Source: an uncultured Oscillospiraceae bacterium (GTDB lineage: Bacteria; Bacillota; Clostridia; Oscillospirales; Acutalibacteraceae). From it: a stretch of DNA of 17,751 nt. The DNA lies in contig USBP01000007.1 of the NCBI GenBank assembly GCA_900552985.1, positions 1-17,751 on the forward strand, read 5' to 3'. The notes beneath the pieces were generated by a model. That model searched no databases. It saw nothing but the letters and a program-made list of their open reading frames with translations, and had not been told where the DNA came from. Position 1 is the first letter of the stretch. Every line of letters begins with the position of its first letter. Position numbers and translations under genes: made by a program. This document shows, one piece after another, positions 6,016 through 13,886 of the stretch.

Positions 6016-7231
6016 TTTGCTTTTCTCTCCTCATAATATGGGTTAAAACCCATTCCTTTATTTTTGCCCAAAAGCCAACCTGTTTCGTCTCCTTGTTTTG
6101 CTCCTGCCGAACTGGAACATTGACATTCTCCACAGCGCGCGCTGTTTCCAACGGTACGCTGGCAATCAGTCGATCCCCCTGATAATAACGGGCCTCCCCT
6201 ACCAGCTGCCCCTGCTCTACAGGCGCATAAACAAAGGGCTCCAGTAAAATTTCCCGACGGATTCCGGTGGGTTGGGAAGAGGCCGGATAGTCCGGTGTAA
6301 TCGCGCATTCCACTGGAACTTGACTGCTTACTCCCCCCACAACGGGCAACTGGAGGTCGGAAAAACTGTCATCCAATTTAATATTTTCGATTATGGAAAA
6401 TCCATAATCGAACAGTTTTTTGTGATCTGCCCAATCGTTTGGCGCATTAAGTGTTACTGCAACAAGCGTTATACCATCGCGCTCAGCGGCTGAGACCAGG
6501 CAGCGGCCGCTTTTTTTAGTGAAGCCCGTCTTGACCCCGATACACCCATCATAAGCGGATAATAGGCGGTTATGATTAGACAAAGTACGCAAGTATTCCG
6601 GATTGCCATAAGCCACACGGATACTTTTTGTAGCGCAAATGGAGGCAAATTCCGGGTTGCGAATTGCCTCTGCGCCCAAGAGAGCCATATCATGCGCGCA
6701 GGAATAATGCTCTTCATGATCCAACCCCGACGGTGTTACGAAATGGGTGTTTGTCATCCCGATTTCTCTGGCTCGTAGGTTCATGCGCTGCGCGAACTGA
6801 TCCACAGAACCGGCAATCGCAATCGCCGTAGCGTTTGCGGCATCATTGCCAGATTCAAGCAACATGCCGTAAACCAGATTGCGCAGTGTGATTCGATCCC
6901 CAGCACGCAGGCCGATCGAAGTACCCTCCACTCGAACCATGGCATCCGTTGCCGTGATAACCCGGTTCGGCGTGCCCTCCTCAATCGCCAGCAGGGAGGT
7001 CATAATCTTCGTTGTGCTTGCCATTCCCCGTTGCTGATACGCGTTTTTTTCAAACAGGAACTCGCCTGTATCGGCAACCAGCAACGCGGCCGATTGAGCC
7101 GACACAGAGGGCGGGCCCTCCGCTCGCACATGTACACCGGCGTAAAGTAAAAAAAGCCCGCACAATAAAAACAGAGCCAAATATTTATAACTCCAGATTT
7201 GCTTTTTCTTTTGATTGAACAAAGCCACCAC
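6008..7231 (-). CDS. dacB: D-alanyl-D-alanine carboxypeptidase (PBP5-type)
   Basis: A 407-residue penicillin-binding protein that trims the terminal D-Ala from peptidoglycan stem peptides. The N-terminus has a Lys-rich start and a hydrophobic signal segment at about 17-33. The serine peptidase S11 motifs are complete: SxxK at S72-K75 (STTK), SGN at 127-129 and KTG at 234-236. The PBP5 C-terminal beta domain covers about 290-375, and a basic amphipathic C-terminal tail (FWAKIKEWVLTHIMRR) probably binds the membrane. Placement between gerW and rluB matches B. subtilis dacB, a sporulation cortex enzyme, though dacF is similar, so the symbol rests on synteny. No ATG start exists: GTG at 7231 is the longest option but lies in a hairpin stem; TTG at 7222, with AGGTGG before it, is an alternative. 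The 3' end overlaps rluB by 8 bases. Confidence 0.93.
   Translation of the reverse strand: MVALFNQKKKQIWSYKYLALFLLCGLFLLYAGVHVRAEGPPSVSAQSAALLVADTGEFLFEKNAYQQRGMASTTKIMTSLLAIEEGTPNRVITATDAMVRVEGTSIGLRAGDRITLRNLVYGMLLESGNDAANATAIAIAGSVDQFAQRMNLRAREIGMTNTHFVTPSGLDHEEHYSCAHDMALLGAEAIRNPEFASICATKSIRVAYGNPEYLRTLSNHNRLLSAYDGCIGVKTGFTKKSGRCLVSAAERDGITLVAVTLNAPNDWADHKKLFDYGFSIIENIKLDDSFSDLQLPVVGGVSSQVPVECAITPDYPASSQPTGIRREILLEPFVYAPVEQGQLVGEARYYQGDRLIASVPLETARAVENVNVPVRQEQNKETKQVGFWAKIKEWVLTHIMRREKQND
6361..6420. repeat. Nested inverted repeats inside the carboxypeptidase gene
   Basis: TTCGATTATGG (6386-6396) and CCATAATCGAA (6402-6412) form an 11-bp hairpin with a 5-base loop. Outer arms AAAAACTGT (6361-6369) and ACAGTTTTT (6412-6420) pair as well. 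On the + strand, antisense to the gene, the hairpin ends in CAGTTTTTTG, resembling a terminator. The protein reads straight through (DYGFSIIENIK). It may be chance or an mRNA structure. Confidence 0.5.
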
Positions 7232-7263
7232 CTGCCATGGTTTATACGTATGCAGGCGGTGGC
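7224..7263 (-). promoter_or_regulatory. Hairpin at the carboxypeptidase translation start
   Basis: On the - strand GCCACCGCCTGC (7263-7252) pairs with GCAGGTGGTGGC (7235-7224): 12 bp with a single G-U, which would be a mismatch on the + strand, so it is an RNA structure for - strand transcripts. Its 3' arm holds the GTG start (7231) and is followed by TTTGTTC. It could be a weak terminator of the upstream operon, or it could mask the start of the carboxypeptidase. The 100 bases between gerW and this gene hold nothing else I can support. Confidence 0.55.
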
Positions 7264-7332
7264 AAAAAAATCAATTCATTTTTGAAAAGCTACGGGCATA
7301 AATGCGTACGTTAACCCTCATCTGAAAAAATG

Positions 7333-7770
7333 TTATTTTGTCTCTTGTTCAGAAACAGGCGGAGCAGTCTCCTCCCCCTGGTCGGCCTGCGCTTCTTTTT
7401 TCTTTATGGTCTTGTTAACAACACTGGTCACCTTATCAAACATCTCAGGCACCAGGTTCACAACACGCTCTGCCGCATTATCATATGCCGTAATATGCTT
7501 AAGCGTAACCTCGCCGTCGCTGACAATGAGGAAAGCGACCGGCGTAATCGTCACGCCTGCTCCGCCGCCGCCGCCGAAAAGCTGCGCATTCGTCTTCGAC
7601 GGAAAGTCTGAGCCTCCGGAGGCAAAGCCATACGTCACCTTGGAGATTGGGATAATGGTAATTCCGCCTTCCAGATACATCGGATCGCCGATAATTGTGC
7701 TTACATCGACAAGATCACGAATTTTCTCAATTGTCGTACCCAGGATCCCTGCTGCTGACTGTTCTTTCAT
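7333..7770 (-). CDS. ytfJ: GerW (YtfJ) family spore protein
   Basis: A 145-residue protein of the YtfJ/GerW sporulation family. The core, about 10-120, has the family features: IGDPMYLEGGITIIPISKVTYGF (split by turns) and a glycine run FGGGGGAG near 65-72 before a hydrophobic strand (VTITPVAFLIV). The C-terminus from about 120 is charged and Glu/Gln-rich. In Bacillus subtilis GerW is made in the forespore and is needed for a normal germination response; the molecular activity is unknown. The ATG at 7770 overlaps the DUF2953 stop as ATGA, so translation is coupled. The gene order DUF2953-gerW is common in Clostridia. Confidence 0.92.
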   Translation of the reverse strand: MKEQSAAGILGTTIEKIRDLVDVSTIIGDPMYLEGGITIIPISKVTYGFASGGSDFPSKTNAQLFGGGGGAGVTITPVAFLIVSDGEVTLKHITAYDNAAERVVNLVPEMFDKVTSVVNKTIKKKEAQADQGEETAPPVSEQETK

Positions 7771-8468
7771 GAAGAAGCACCACCTTGTTTTATTTCAATT
7801 CTATTTTCATTGCTTTTATCTGGTTTGGAAAAAAGCAGTTTGAAAACAACCTGGAACAAAAGCTTTACCACCATAGCAACCGCTGCGTTAGTCACAAAAA
7901 TCGGACGCAGTGTGAGCACTGCGTGCAGCTCTGTTTCACTCTGATTTGCTAAAAAATCCGGGGAAATATCCACATCATATTTTTTGACCTTCATGACAGA
8001 GCATATAGCGCCCAATGCAGGAAAAACCTCCGTGCAAACCTTGCCATAGTCGATTGCGGTCTGTGCCGCATCCCCGGAACCAATATACATTTGCAAATAG
8101 AACTTGTCAAGAATGATATGCCGAAAAACGCTGCGGAACATACCGGAGAGAATTGACGCAGTTTTTTTCAGCAAGGCTATGACGCCATCTATTCCCTCGT
8201 TATTCCAAAATGTTGCCAGCGGGTTCTGCTTCGAACCTCCCTTTTTCTTCTGAGAGGTATCTTTTGGAGGTTGTTCCGAAGCAGGAGCCGGCTTCTCTGT
8301 TTTTGGCTTTTTTTCCTTCTGCTCCCAAGGTAGGAGCTTAAATTTCAGGAATAAGTAGCGGATCTCCAACTCTACAACATCGTGATAATCCAACTGAACC
8401 GTCAACCGGAAGCTAAACGCCAGTATAATCAGCGCGATAATCGCAAGCAGAATATACAGGACAATCAT
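7767..8468 (-). CDS. DUF2953 domain membrane-anchored protein
   Basis: A 233-residue protein matching the DUF2953 family (YtfI-like) by its N-terminal membrane helix (1-20), the following RYLFLKFKLLP stretch and a Lys/Pro-rich linker (about 50-85). The second half (about 95-215) is the conserved domain, with YIGSGDAAQTAIDYGK near 126-142 and a hydrophobic stretch near 195-215. In Firmicutes this family is almost always next to gerW, as here, and is presumed to act with it in sporulation, but no activity is known. The ATG overlaps the scpB stop by 4 bases; GGAGGCGGGTGT precedes it. Confidence 0.82.
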   Translation of the reverse strand: MIVLYILLAIIALIILAFSFRLTVQLDYHDVVELEIRYLFLKFKLLPWEQKEKKPKTEKPAPASEQPPKDTSQKKKGGSKQNPLATFWNNEGIDGVIALLKKTASILSGMFRSVFRHIILDKFYLQMYIGSGDAAQTAIDYGKVCTEVFPALGAICSVMKVKKYDVDISPDFLANQSETELHAVLTLRPIFVTNAAVAMVVKLLFQVVFKLLFSKPDKSNENRIEIKQGGASS

Positions 8469-9052
8469 ACACCCGCCTCCTCTTCTGTAAGTGATGTGCG
8501 TGAAACACCGGCATGGGCCTCCTCCTGCTGTTCTGCTGCCTGACGGTCAGGCAGCGGCGGAAGCTCTTCCAGAGAGGAAAAGCTGAAGCACCGCAGAAAC
8601 TCAGCGGTCGTACCATACAAAAGCGGCCGGCCAGGGAGCTCTAGCCTCCCCTTTTCTTCCAAAAGACCTTTCTGACAAAGGGTATTGACAACGCCGGAAC
8701 AATCTACCCCACGCACCTGCTCCACAAAGGACTTTGTAACAGGCTGGTTATAAGCAATGACCGCCAGCACCTCAAAAGCCGCCTGAGAAAGCGGTGCGTT
8801 GCGCTTGATTTCCAGTGCCTGCCGAATACTGGGCGCAAACTCTGTGCGTGTGCACAGCTGATACCGGTTGCCCAAGCGCAGTAAACATAAACCGCTCCCC
8901 CGTTCATCAAGCTGGGCTTCTAAATTCTTTAAAATCTGCTCCATCAGCCCTTCGTTAATCTCCAGCGCTTGTGCCAGGCGAGACAGCTCCAAGGGCTCGC
9001 CAGAAGCAAACAGCACTGCCTCAGCGGCCGCCTGTATTTGCTTTGCGTTCAA
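8465..9052 (-). CDS. scpB: Segregation and condensation protein B
   Basis: A 195-residue ScpB, the winged-helix partner that binds as a dimer to the kleisin ScpA in the SMC-ScpAB condensin. Two winged-helix units cover about 5-80 and 85-160. The conserved ALEIKRNAPLSQAAFEVLAVIAYNQPVTK region (split here) is at about 79-107, with RGVDCSGVVNTL and GRPLLYGTT following. The last 30 residues are acidic and low-complexity. The start is TTG at 9052, overlapping the scpA stop as TTGA with GGGGAGG 10 bases upstream, so it is coupled to scpA. Length is typical. Confidence 0.95.
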   Translation of the reverse strand: MNAKQIQAAAEAVLFASGEPLELSRLAQALEINEGLMEQILKNLEAQLDERGSGLCLLRLGNRYQLCTRTEFAPSIRQALEIKRNAPLSQAAFEVLAVIAYNQPVTKSFVEQVRGVDCSGVVNTLCQKGLLEEKGRLELPGRPLLYGTTAEFLRCFSFSSLEELPPLPDRQAAEQQEEAHAGVSRTSLTEEEAGV

Positions 9053-9801
9053 GAATGATTCGCCTCCCCTGCCTGAAAAGCTTTAGATTGCTTTAGGGCA
9101 TCCCGCACCAAAACGACTTGCGAGGCATCGCCCTCCCCTTCGACAAGGATTCGTTTCGCCTTGATGAGCTCCAACATGGCCAGAAAGGTAGCCACCATAT
9201 CGGAACGAGAGGGAGCAACCTCAAAAAACGAGCCAAGCCTCTGCCTTTGGCCGCGAATGAGCCTGCGCAGAATAAAGGATACTTTAGAGCCAACAGACAC
9301 AATTTTATGAGATACGATCGCCGTAAAGGAATCAACGGGAGGCGGCAGCTTGCGCCTGCCTTTTCCCACTGCGGAAAGATAGGCACGTAAAAGCTCCTCG
9401 GGTTCATGCAGCCGCGTATAAGTTGGATCCGCCTCAAAAACCTGCGGTTCCCGTACGTAATGGTCAAAACCGGATGTACGTTCAGCCAGCTTCTGCGCCA
9501 TAAGCTGACAATCCCGATATTCCAGGAGTTCGCCGGTAAGTTCCTTTTTGAGCTGCTCCGCCTCCTCATGCACTGGTAAGAGAGACACGGTTTTGATATA
9601 TACAAGACGCGCAGCCATCTCCAAAAATTCACTGGCGACGTCCATATCCTCATTCTGCATCTGGCGGACAGCGTCGATATACTGCTCGACAAGCTCTAAA
9701 ATTGGAATATCATAAATATTCAGCTTATGCTTGCTGATGAGATGAAGCAGCAAATCCATCGGGCCTTCAAACACAGGAAGCTTATAAGAAATTTTTTCCA
9801 T
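9049..9801 (-). CDS. scpA: Segregation and condensation protein A
   Basis: A 250-residue kleisin, the subunit that bridges SMC heads in bacterial condensin. The N-terminal signature YKLPVFEGPMDLLLHLISKHKLNIYDIPI (split here) spans about 6-35; ISKHKLNIYDI and YIDAVRQMQ are typical. The C-terminal winged-helix region, about 165-245, has the conserved FLAMLELIKAKRI segment near 208-221 that contacts the SMC head. ATG at 9801 has AGGAGAGGA just upstream. It is second in the operon, 13 bases after the M50 protease gene and overlapping scpB by 4. Confidence 0.96.
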   Translation of the reverse strand: MEKISYKLPVFEGPMDLLLHLISKHKLNIYDIPILELVEQYIDAVRQMQNEDMDVASEFLEMAARLVYIKTVSLLPVHEEAEQLKKELTGELLEYRDCQLMAQKLAERTSGFDHYVREPQVFEADPTYTRLHEPEELLRAYLSAVGKGRRKLPPPVDSFTAIVSHKIVSVGSKVSFILRRLIRGQRQRLGSFFEVAPSRSDMVATFLAMLELIKAKRILVEGEGDASQVVLVRDALKQSKAFQAGEANHS

Positions 9802-9814
9802 TTAATCCTCTCCT

Positions 9815-10489
9815 TTAGCGGAAAGGCAGGAAAGGGAGCCCTGCTATAAAGGCAAGCCCTTTTAACACCAGCGAGCTTAAAAAATTCAACGGCCAGCTGA
9901 GCACACCAAAAAACAAAAGGGCAAGAACCACGATCATGATAATCCGCTCGTATTGCATGACCTTGTAATAAATACGGTCAGGCAGTACCAAGCCAAGAAT
10001 ACGGGAGCCATCCAGCGGCGGGATCGGCAGCAGGTTAAAAACAGCAAGGTTTACATTGATCACAGCTGCCAGCTGGAAAAACACCGACGCTATGAGAAGA
10101 ATATGATTGCCGGCGGTATAAAAAAGGCCCAGCAGATTATAGACGATCAGAAATAGAAACGCCATCAACAGATTGGACAACGGGCCCGCCACAGCCGTCA
10201 GGGCCATATCCCGCTTCGGATTCCGGAAATTGCGCATGTTGACCGGCACAGGCTTTGCATAGCCAAAGCCCAACAGCAGAATCATCAGCGCACCGATCGG
10301 GTCAATATGCGCCATTGGGTTAAGCGTCAGTCTGCCGCTCAAGCGCGCCGTGTTATCTCCCAAGCGGGTAGCCGTCCATGCGTGGGCATATTCGTGAATT
10401 GGGAGCGTGCAAAAAACAACGAAGATAGAAACGCACACGCCGATCATCGTGCTCGTCCAGTCACCGCTGCGAAGGTAGCTCAGTATCAT
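9815..10489 (-). CDS. Site-2 protease family (M50) membrane zinc metalloprotease
   Basis: A 224-residue polytopic membrane protein of peptidase family M50. The zinc motif HExxH is HEYAH at H32-H36 in the first long hydrophobic segment; the third ligand motif is FNLLPIPPLDG (151-161) with D160. About five to six membrane segments are seen. The protein lacks a PDZ domain and fits the small YwhC-like group found upstream of scpA in many Clostridia; its natural substrate is not known. The ATG at 10489 has AGAGG 9 bases upstream. It leads the scpA operon and has its own weak promoter candidate. Confidence 0.9.
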   Translation of the reverse strand: MILSYLRSGDWTSTMIGVCVSIFVVFCTLPIHEYAHAWTATRLGDNTARLSGRLTLNPMAHIDPIGALMILLLGFGYAKPVPVNMRNFRNPKRDMALTAVAGPLSNLLMAFLFLIVYNLLGLFYTAGNHILLIASVFFQLAAVINVNLAVFNLLPIPPLDGSRILGLVLPDRIYYKVMQYERIIMIVVLALLFFGVLSWPLNFLSSLVLKGLAFIAGLPFLPFR

Positions 10490-10527
10490 GTGTTCAACCT
10501 CTCAAATTGGAAAATGATTTATTACTA

Positions 10528-10556
10528 AGCGTAGCTTAAAAAAAGAAGTGCGTCAA
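10528..10556 (-). promoter_or_regulatory. Possible promoter of the M50-scpAB operon
   Basis: On the - strand TTGACG (10556-10551) and TACGCT (10533-10528) are exactly 17 bases apart. The -35 matches 5 of 6, the -10 only 3 of 6. The start of transcription would be near 10521, 32 bases before the M50 ATG. There is no clear terminator after prmC (10575), so read-through from the upstream chain is also possible. Confidence 0.45.
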
Positions 10557-10574
10557 CGGATAAAATGTAAATTT

Positions 10575-11429
10575 TTATTCAAATGATTTCCAGCCTGCTA
10601 CAATTCGCGGGATTCCGCGATAATCCTTCAAAATCTGTGTTTGAATGTGTTGGGGCAGAAAAAGGAATTCAATTTTTTCTGCCTGCGATTCTCCACATTC
10701 CACCGCAATGAAACCGCCAGGCTTTAAAAAGGGCAGCCACTGCCGCGCCAACGCTCTGTAAAACAGCAGCCCATCCTCCCCTCCATCCAAGGCCATATGC
10801 GGCTCCCGCAGCACCTCGCGCTGTAAGCTCGCAATTTCAGCCGACGCAACATAAGGCGGATTGGAAACAATCACATGTGGAGCGGGAAGATGGGAGGATG
10901 CAAACCCCTCCAACACATCCCCCAGGCCCCAATGCGCATTATGCAAAGCTAGATGCGCCCCATTCTGGCAAAGATACGCATACGCCTCCGGAGACTTCTC
11001 CAGCAGATAGACCTGCGCATCCGGCCTGCGCTTTGCGATGCTAAGGCCAATACACCCGCTGCCTGCACAGAGATCCAAAATAACTGGCTTTTCCAGCTGC
11101 GCAGTCAGGCGCAGCACCGTTTGTGCCAGCAGCTCGGTTTCAGGCCTCGGGATCAATACGCCGGGGCCAACTTGATAGCTCTCATCGAGAAACGGCCATT
11201 CTCCCAGCAAATATTGGAGTGGCTCCCCAGCAGCCCTGCAGCGCACCAGCGCCAGAAAGCGATCCATCTCTTCCTTTGCAGGCTCCTCTCCGCCATGCAG
11301 AGCAAGAGCTGATCGATCCATGCCAAATGCTTTCTCCATCAGGCAACGCGCGTCAAAGGGGGCGTCCGGATTATCCGCCAGCCGAAGCGCTGCCACAGCC
11401 TCTTGATAGAGGGCACGGTAGGTAGTCAA
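10575..11429 (-). CDS. prmC: Peptide chain release factor N5-glutamine methyltransferase
   Basis: A 284-residue PrmC (HemK), which methylates the glutamine of the GGQ motif in release factors RF1/RF2 using SAM. The N-terminal helical substrate-binding domain covers 1-75. The SAM-binding loop is DLCAGSGCIGLSIA at 119-132 and the catalytic NPPY is at 190-193; VLIPRPETE (91-99) is the family motif. Length is typical. The start is TTG at 11429 within a TTGA overlap with the DUF1385 stop, preceded by GGAGG 10 bases upstream. In many Clostridia prfA follows prmC; here it does not, and the next gene is the M50 protease. Confidence 0.95.
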   Translation of the reverse strand: MTTYRALYQEAVAALRLADNPDAPFDARCLMEKAFGMDRSALALHGGEEPAKEEMDRFLALVRCRAAGEPLQYLLGEWPFLDESYQVGPGVLIPRPETELLAQTVLRLTAQLEKPVILDLCAGSGCIGLSIAKRRPDAQVYLLEKSPEAYAYLCQNGAHLALHNAHWGLGDVLEGFASSHLPAPHVIVSNPPYVASAEIASLQREVLREPHMALDGGEDGLLFYRALARQWLPFLKPGGFIAVECGESQAEKIEFLFLPQHIQTQILKDYRGIPRIVAGWKSFE

Positions 11430-12415
11430 ATTGCGTCATCCTCCGGATTATCCGTAATAACTGCCTGAAAAGCTGTAATGCCTACCTCAATCATACTGTC
11501 ATCGGGCTCTGCGGTTGTTAACCGCTGCATCCAAAGCCCGGGCGCAGAAAGGACTTTGGTCAGCCAATTCTCATGCCGCCCGGCATAGCGGATAAACTCA
11601 TAGCCAAAGCCCATGGTAACCGGCAGCGTCAAAATTTTAATACACATCCACAGTATCCGGTTTTCCGGATTTCCAAGCGCGGGGAACAAAAAAATCAATA
11701 GGGAAGAAACCAATATGCTGATAATCAAAATAACAAAGATAAAGCTGGTGCCGCAGCGAGGATGAAACCTGCTTTGCTTACGCACATTTTCCACTGTCAG
11801 TTCCTCGCCATGCTCGTAGCAGAAAATCGTCTTATGTTCCGCGCCATGATAACGAAAAACACGCTTAATATCCTTCATCCGGGACACCAGCGCAATATAT
11901 GCGATAAAAATTACAATACGCATCGCACCCTCAATCAAGCCCTTTAAGGCGAGCAGGCCGCCCTTTGTCAATGCATTCAGGCCGTCAAAAATGAGGGCGG
12001 GCAGGTAAAAAAAGAGCGCAAAGGCGAGCAGGAGGCCCAGCACCATTGCCACGGCAGAGATGACGCCCATCAGCTTTGGCCCAAAATGATCGGAAATCCA
12101 GCGGTCGAGCTTGGACATTTCCTCCTCCTCTGCCCCCTCCGTATCCAGGCCGGATTTCTCCGCAGATTCCATCAGGCATTTGTAGCCAAGGATCATGGAT
12201 TCCACAAAGCTGACCACACCGCGTATAATCGGCCATCCAAGGAATTTGATTTTATCTTTTATCTGTTTAAAATCCTTATATTCCGTATCGATAGAACCAT
12301 CCGGCAACCGGACAGACATCGCAGCGCCTCTCGGCCCGCGCATCATAATCCCCTCAATCAGAGCCTGCCCTCCCACAGAGGTTTTGTGCGGGGCTTTCTT
12401 TTGTTCCTCACTCAT
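11426..12415 (-). CDS. DUF1385 (YqhQ-like) membrane protein
   Basis: A 329-residue integral membrane protein of family DUF1385. The N-terminal signature GGQALIEGIMMRGP is at about 14-28. Membrane segments are at roughly 115-135, 140-155, 160-175 and 222-243. The conserved YHGAEHK (189-195) and CYEHGEELT, then RFHPRCGTSF, are typical and include His/Cys residues that could bind metal. The function is unknown; the family is paired with prmC and rpmE in many Firmicutes. ATG at 12415 has AAAGGAG 8 bases before it, inside the kinase 3' end (8-base overlap). Confidence 0.9.
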   Translation of the reverse strand: MSEEQKKAPHKTSVGGQALIEGIMMRGPRGAAMSVRLPDGSIDTEYKDFKQIKDKIKFLGWPIIRGVVSFVESMILGYKCLMESAEKSGLDTEGAEEEEMSKLDRWISDHFGPKLMGVISAVAMVLGLLLAFALFFYLPALIFDGLNALTKGGLLALKGLIEGAMRIVIFIAYIALVSRMKDIKRVFRYHGAEHKTIFCYEHGEELTVENVRKQSRFHPRCGTSFIFVILIISILVSSLLIFLFPALGNPENRILWMCIKILTLPVTMGFGYEFIRYAGRHENWLTKVLSAPGLWMQRLTTAEPDDSMIEVGITAFQAVITDNPEDDAI

Positions 12416-13847
12416 TGTATGAACTCCTTTCGTCAGGCAGAGAGACCGGTTCGATTGGTAAAGTGACTGAAACCGTCGTTCCCTCCCCCACTATGCTGTT
12501 GATTTTTAAAGTACCATGGTGCAGCCTGATGATCTCATCCACTACGGCAAGACCGATGCCGGATCCACGGGCCGACACGCTGGAGCGATAAAATTTCTCC
12601 GTTACATGGGGCAGGTCCGCCTCGGGAATACCGCATCCAGTGTCGCCCACCATGATTTCCAGCGTAGCTTGCACGATATTGGCGACCACAATCACCCGGC
12701 CACCCTGTTCAGTATATTTGAAAGCATTATCCAGAATATTGACAAATACCTGCTTGATCCGGTTGGCATCCCCGTTCATCGGCGCAGGCAGATGGGGCGC
12801 GTTGTAAATCAACTCGATCCCCTCCCGCAGAGCGCGCTCCCGAAACACAAAAACGGCATCGTCCAGCTCTGCGAGCACATCAATTTTTTCCAGGCACATG
12901 CTGAGTTTCCCATTTTGCATGCGTGAAAAATCCAACAGCTCTTCCACGATCCCCGTCAGCCGGGAGGATTCGTCAATAATAACCTGCATCCCCTTGGAAA
13001 GCAGCGTAGGATCTGTATCCCCTACCTGCAACAGGGTTTCCCCCCAGCCTTTAATAGCAGTCAGAGGGGTGCGAAGCTCGTGCGAAATAGTGGAAATAAA
13101 ATCATTTTTAACGCGGTCAGCCTCGCTCAGCTCAGAGGCCATATAGTTAATGGTTTCTCCCAGCTCACTGATCTCGTCGTTATAGCGTGAGCTGTCAATC
13201 CGGCTGCTGAAATCCCCATGCGCAAATTTTCTGGCCGCGTCGTTGATCTGCATCACTGGTTTGACAATCGACTGAATGAAGAAAGAACCGGACAAGGCCA
13301 CCAGCGCGATGGCCAGCAGGCACACAAAAAAGATCAGCAGGATAAAGGTAGCAATCTGATTGTCCACATCCTCCAGCGAGATCAAATACCGGACGGCGCC
13401 GCTGTCATCCCCCAGCAGCTGTGTCAGCGCCATTACCTTCTCTCCCGACGGAAGTTTACCAATCCAACGGGCCGTATCGCTTGTTGCCCCCGGCTCGATT
13501 GCCTGCTCATAATCCGGCATTTCCGGCTGTGTATCGACCGGAAAGCCGCTGGAGGATAGAATCACATTCCCATGCCGGTCGATCACCCAAACCTCCATCA
13601 TATCTTTCGCTTTAAAATTTTCAATAAATTCACGGGCACGGCTTTCGAACTGCTCGTCTGTATTGTTATAAAGGCTGAAGAAGGTGGAAACAGAATCATC
13701 TGCACGGGAATTTAGCGTCATTTCAACATATTCATAGTAGTAAAAATGGATCGAAAACGAGGCGATAATAGATACCAAAAGAAGCAGGGCTGAAATCGTC
13801 CCCAGCGTGTTTAAAATCCATCGTTTTGTAATCCCGTTGAAATGCAC
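12408..13847 (-). CDS. HAMP sensor histidine kinase
   Basis: A membrane histidine kinase of the PhoR/ResE type. From the longer frame (ATG at 13874), membrane segments are at about 24-44 and 175-200 with a 130-residue extracellular sensor between them, HAMP at about 200-252, HisKA with the phospho-acceptor H265 (STISHELRTP), N-box N379/N383, G1 DTGCGIP (411-417) and G2 GSGIGLA (437-443). I place the start at GTG 13847 (479 residues), because AAAGGAGG (13865-13858) lies inside the longer frame and 10 bases before that GTG, while the ATG has no ribosome site. The partner regulator gene ends 39 bases upstream, so they form a two-component pair. The ligand is unknown; the upstream lipoprotein is a possible partner. 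Confidence 0.9.
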   Translation of the reverse strand: MHFNGITKRWILNTLGTISALLLLVSIIASFSIHFYYYEYVEMTLNSRADDSVSTFFSLYNNTDEQFESRAREFIENFKAKDMMEVWVIDRHGNVILSSSGFPVDTQPEMPDYEQAIEPGATSDTARWIGKLPSGEKVMALTQLLGDDSGAVRYLISLEDVDNQIATFILLIFFVCLLAIALVALSGSFFIQSIVKPVMQINDAARKFAHGDFSSRIDSSRYNDEISELGETINYMASELSEADRVKNDFISTISHELRTPLTAIKGWGETLLQVGDTDPTLLSKGMQVIIDESSRLTGIVEELLDFSRMQNGKLSMCLEKIDVLAELDDAVFVFRERALREGIELIYNAPHLPAPMNGDANRIKQVFVNILDNAFKYTEQGGRVIVVANIVQATLEIMVGDTGCGIPEADLPHVTEKFYRSSVSARGSGIGLAVVDEIIRLHHGTLKINSIVGEGTTVSVTLPIEPVSLPDERSSYNE

Positions 13848-13886
13848 GCTTATTCCGCCTCCTTTCTTACGCATGGGCAGACCTAT

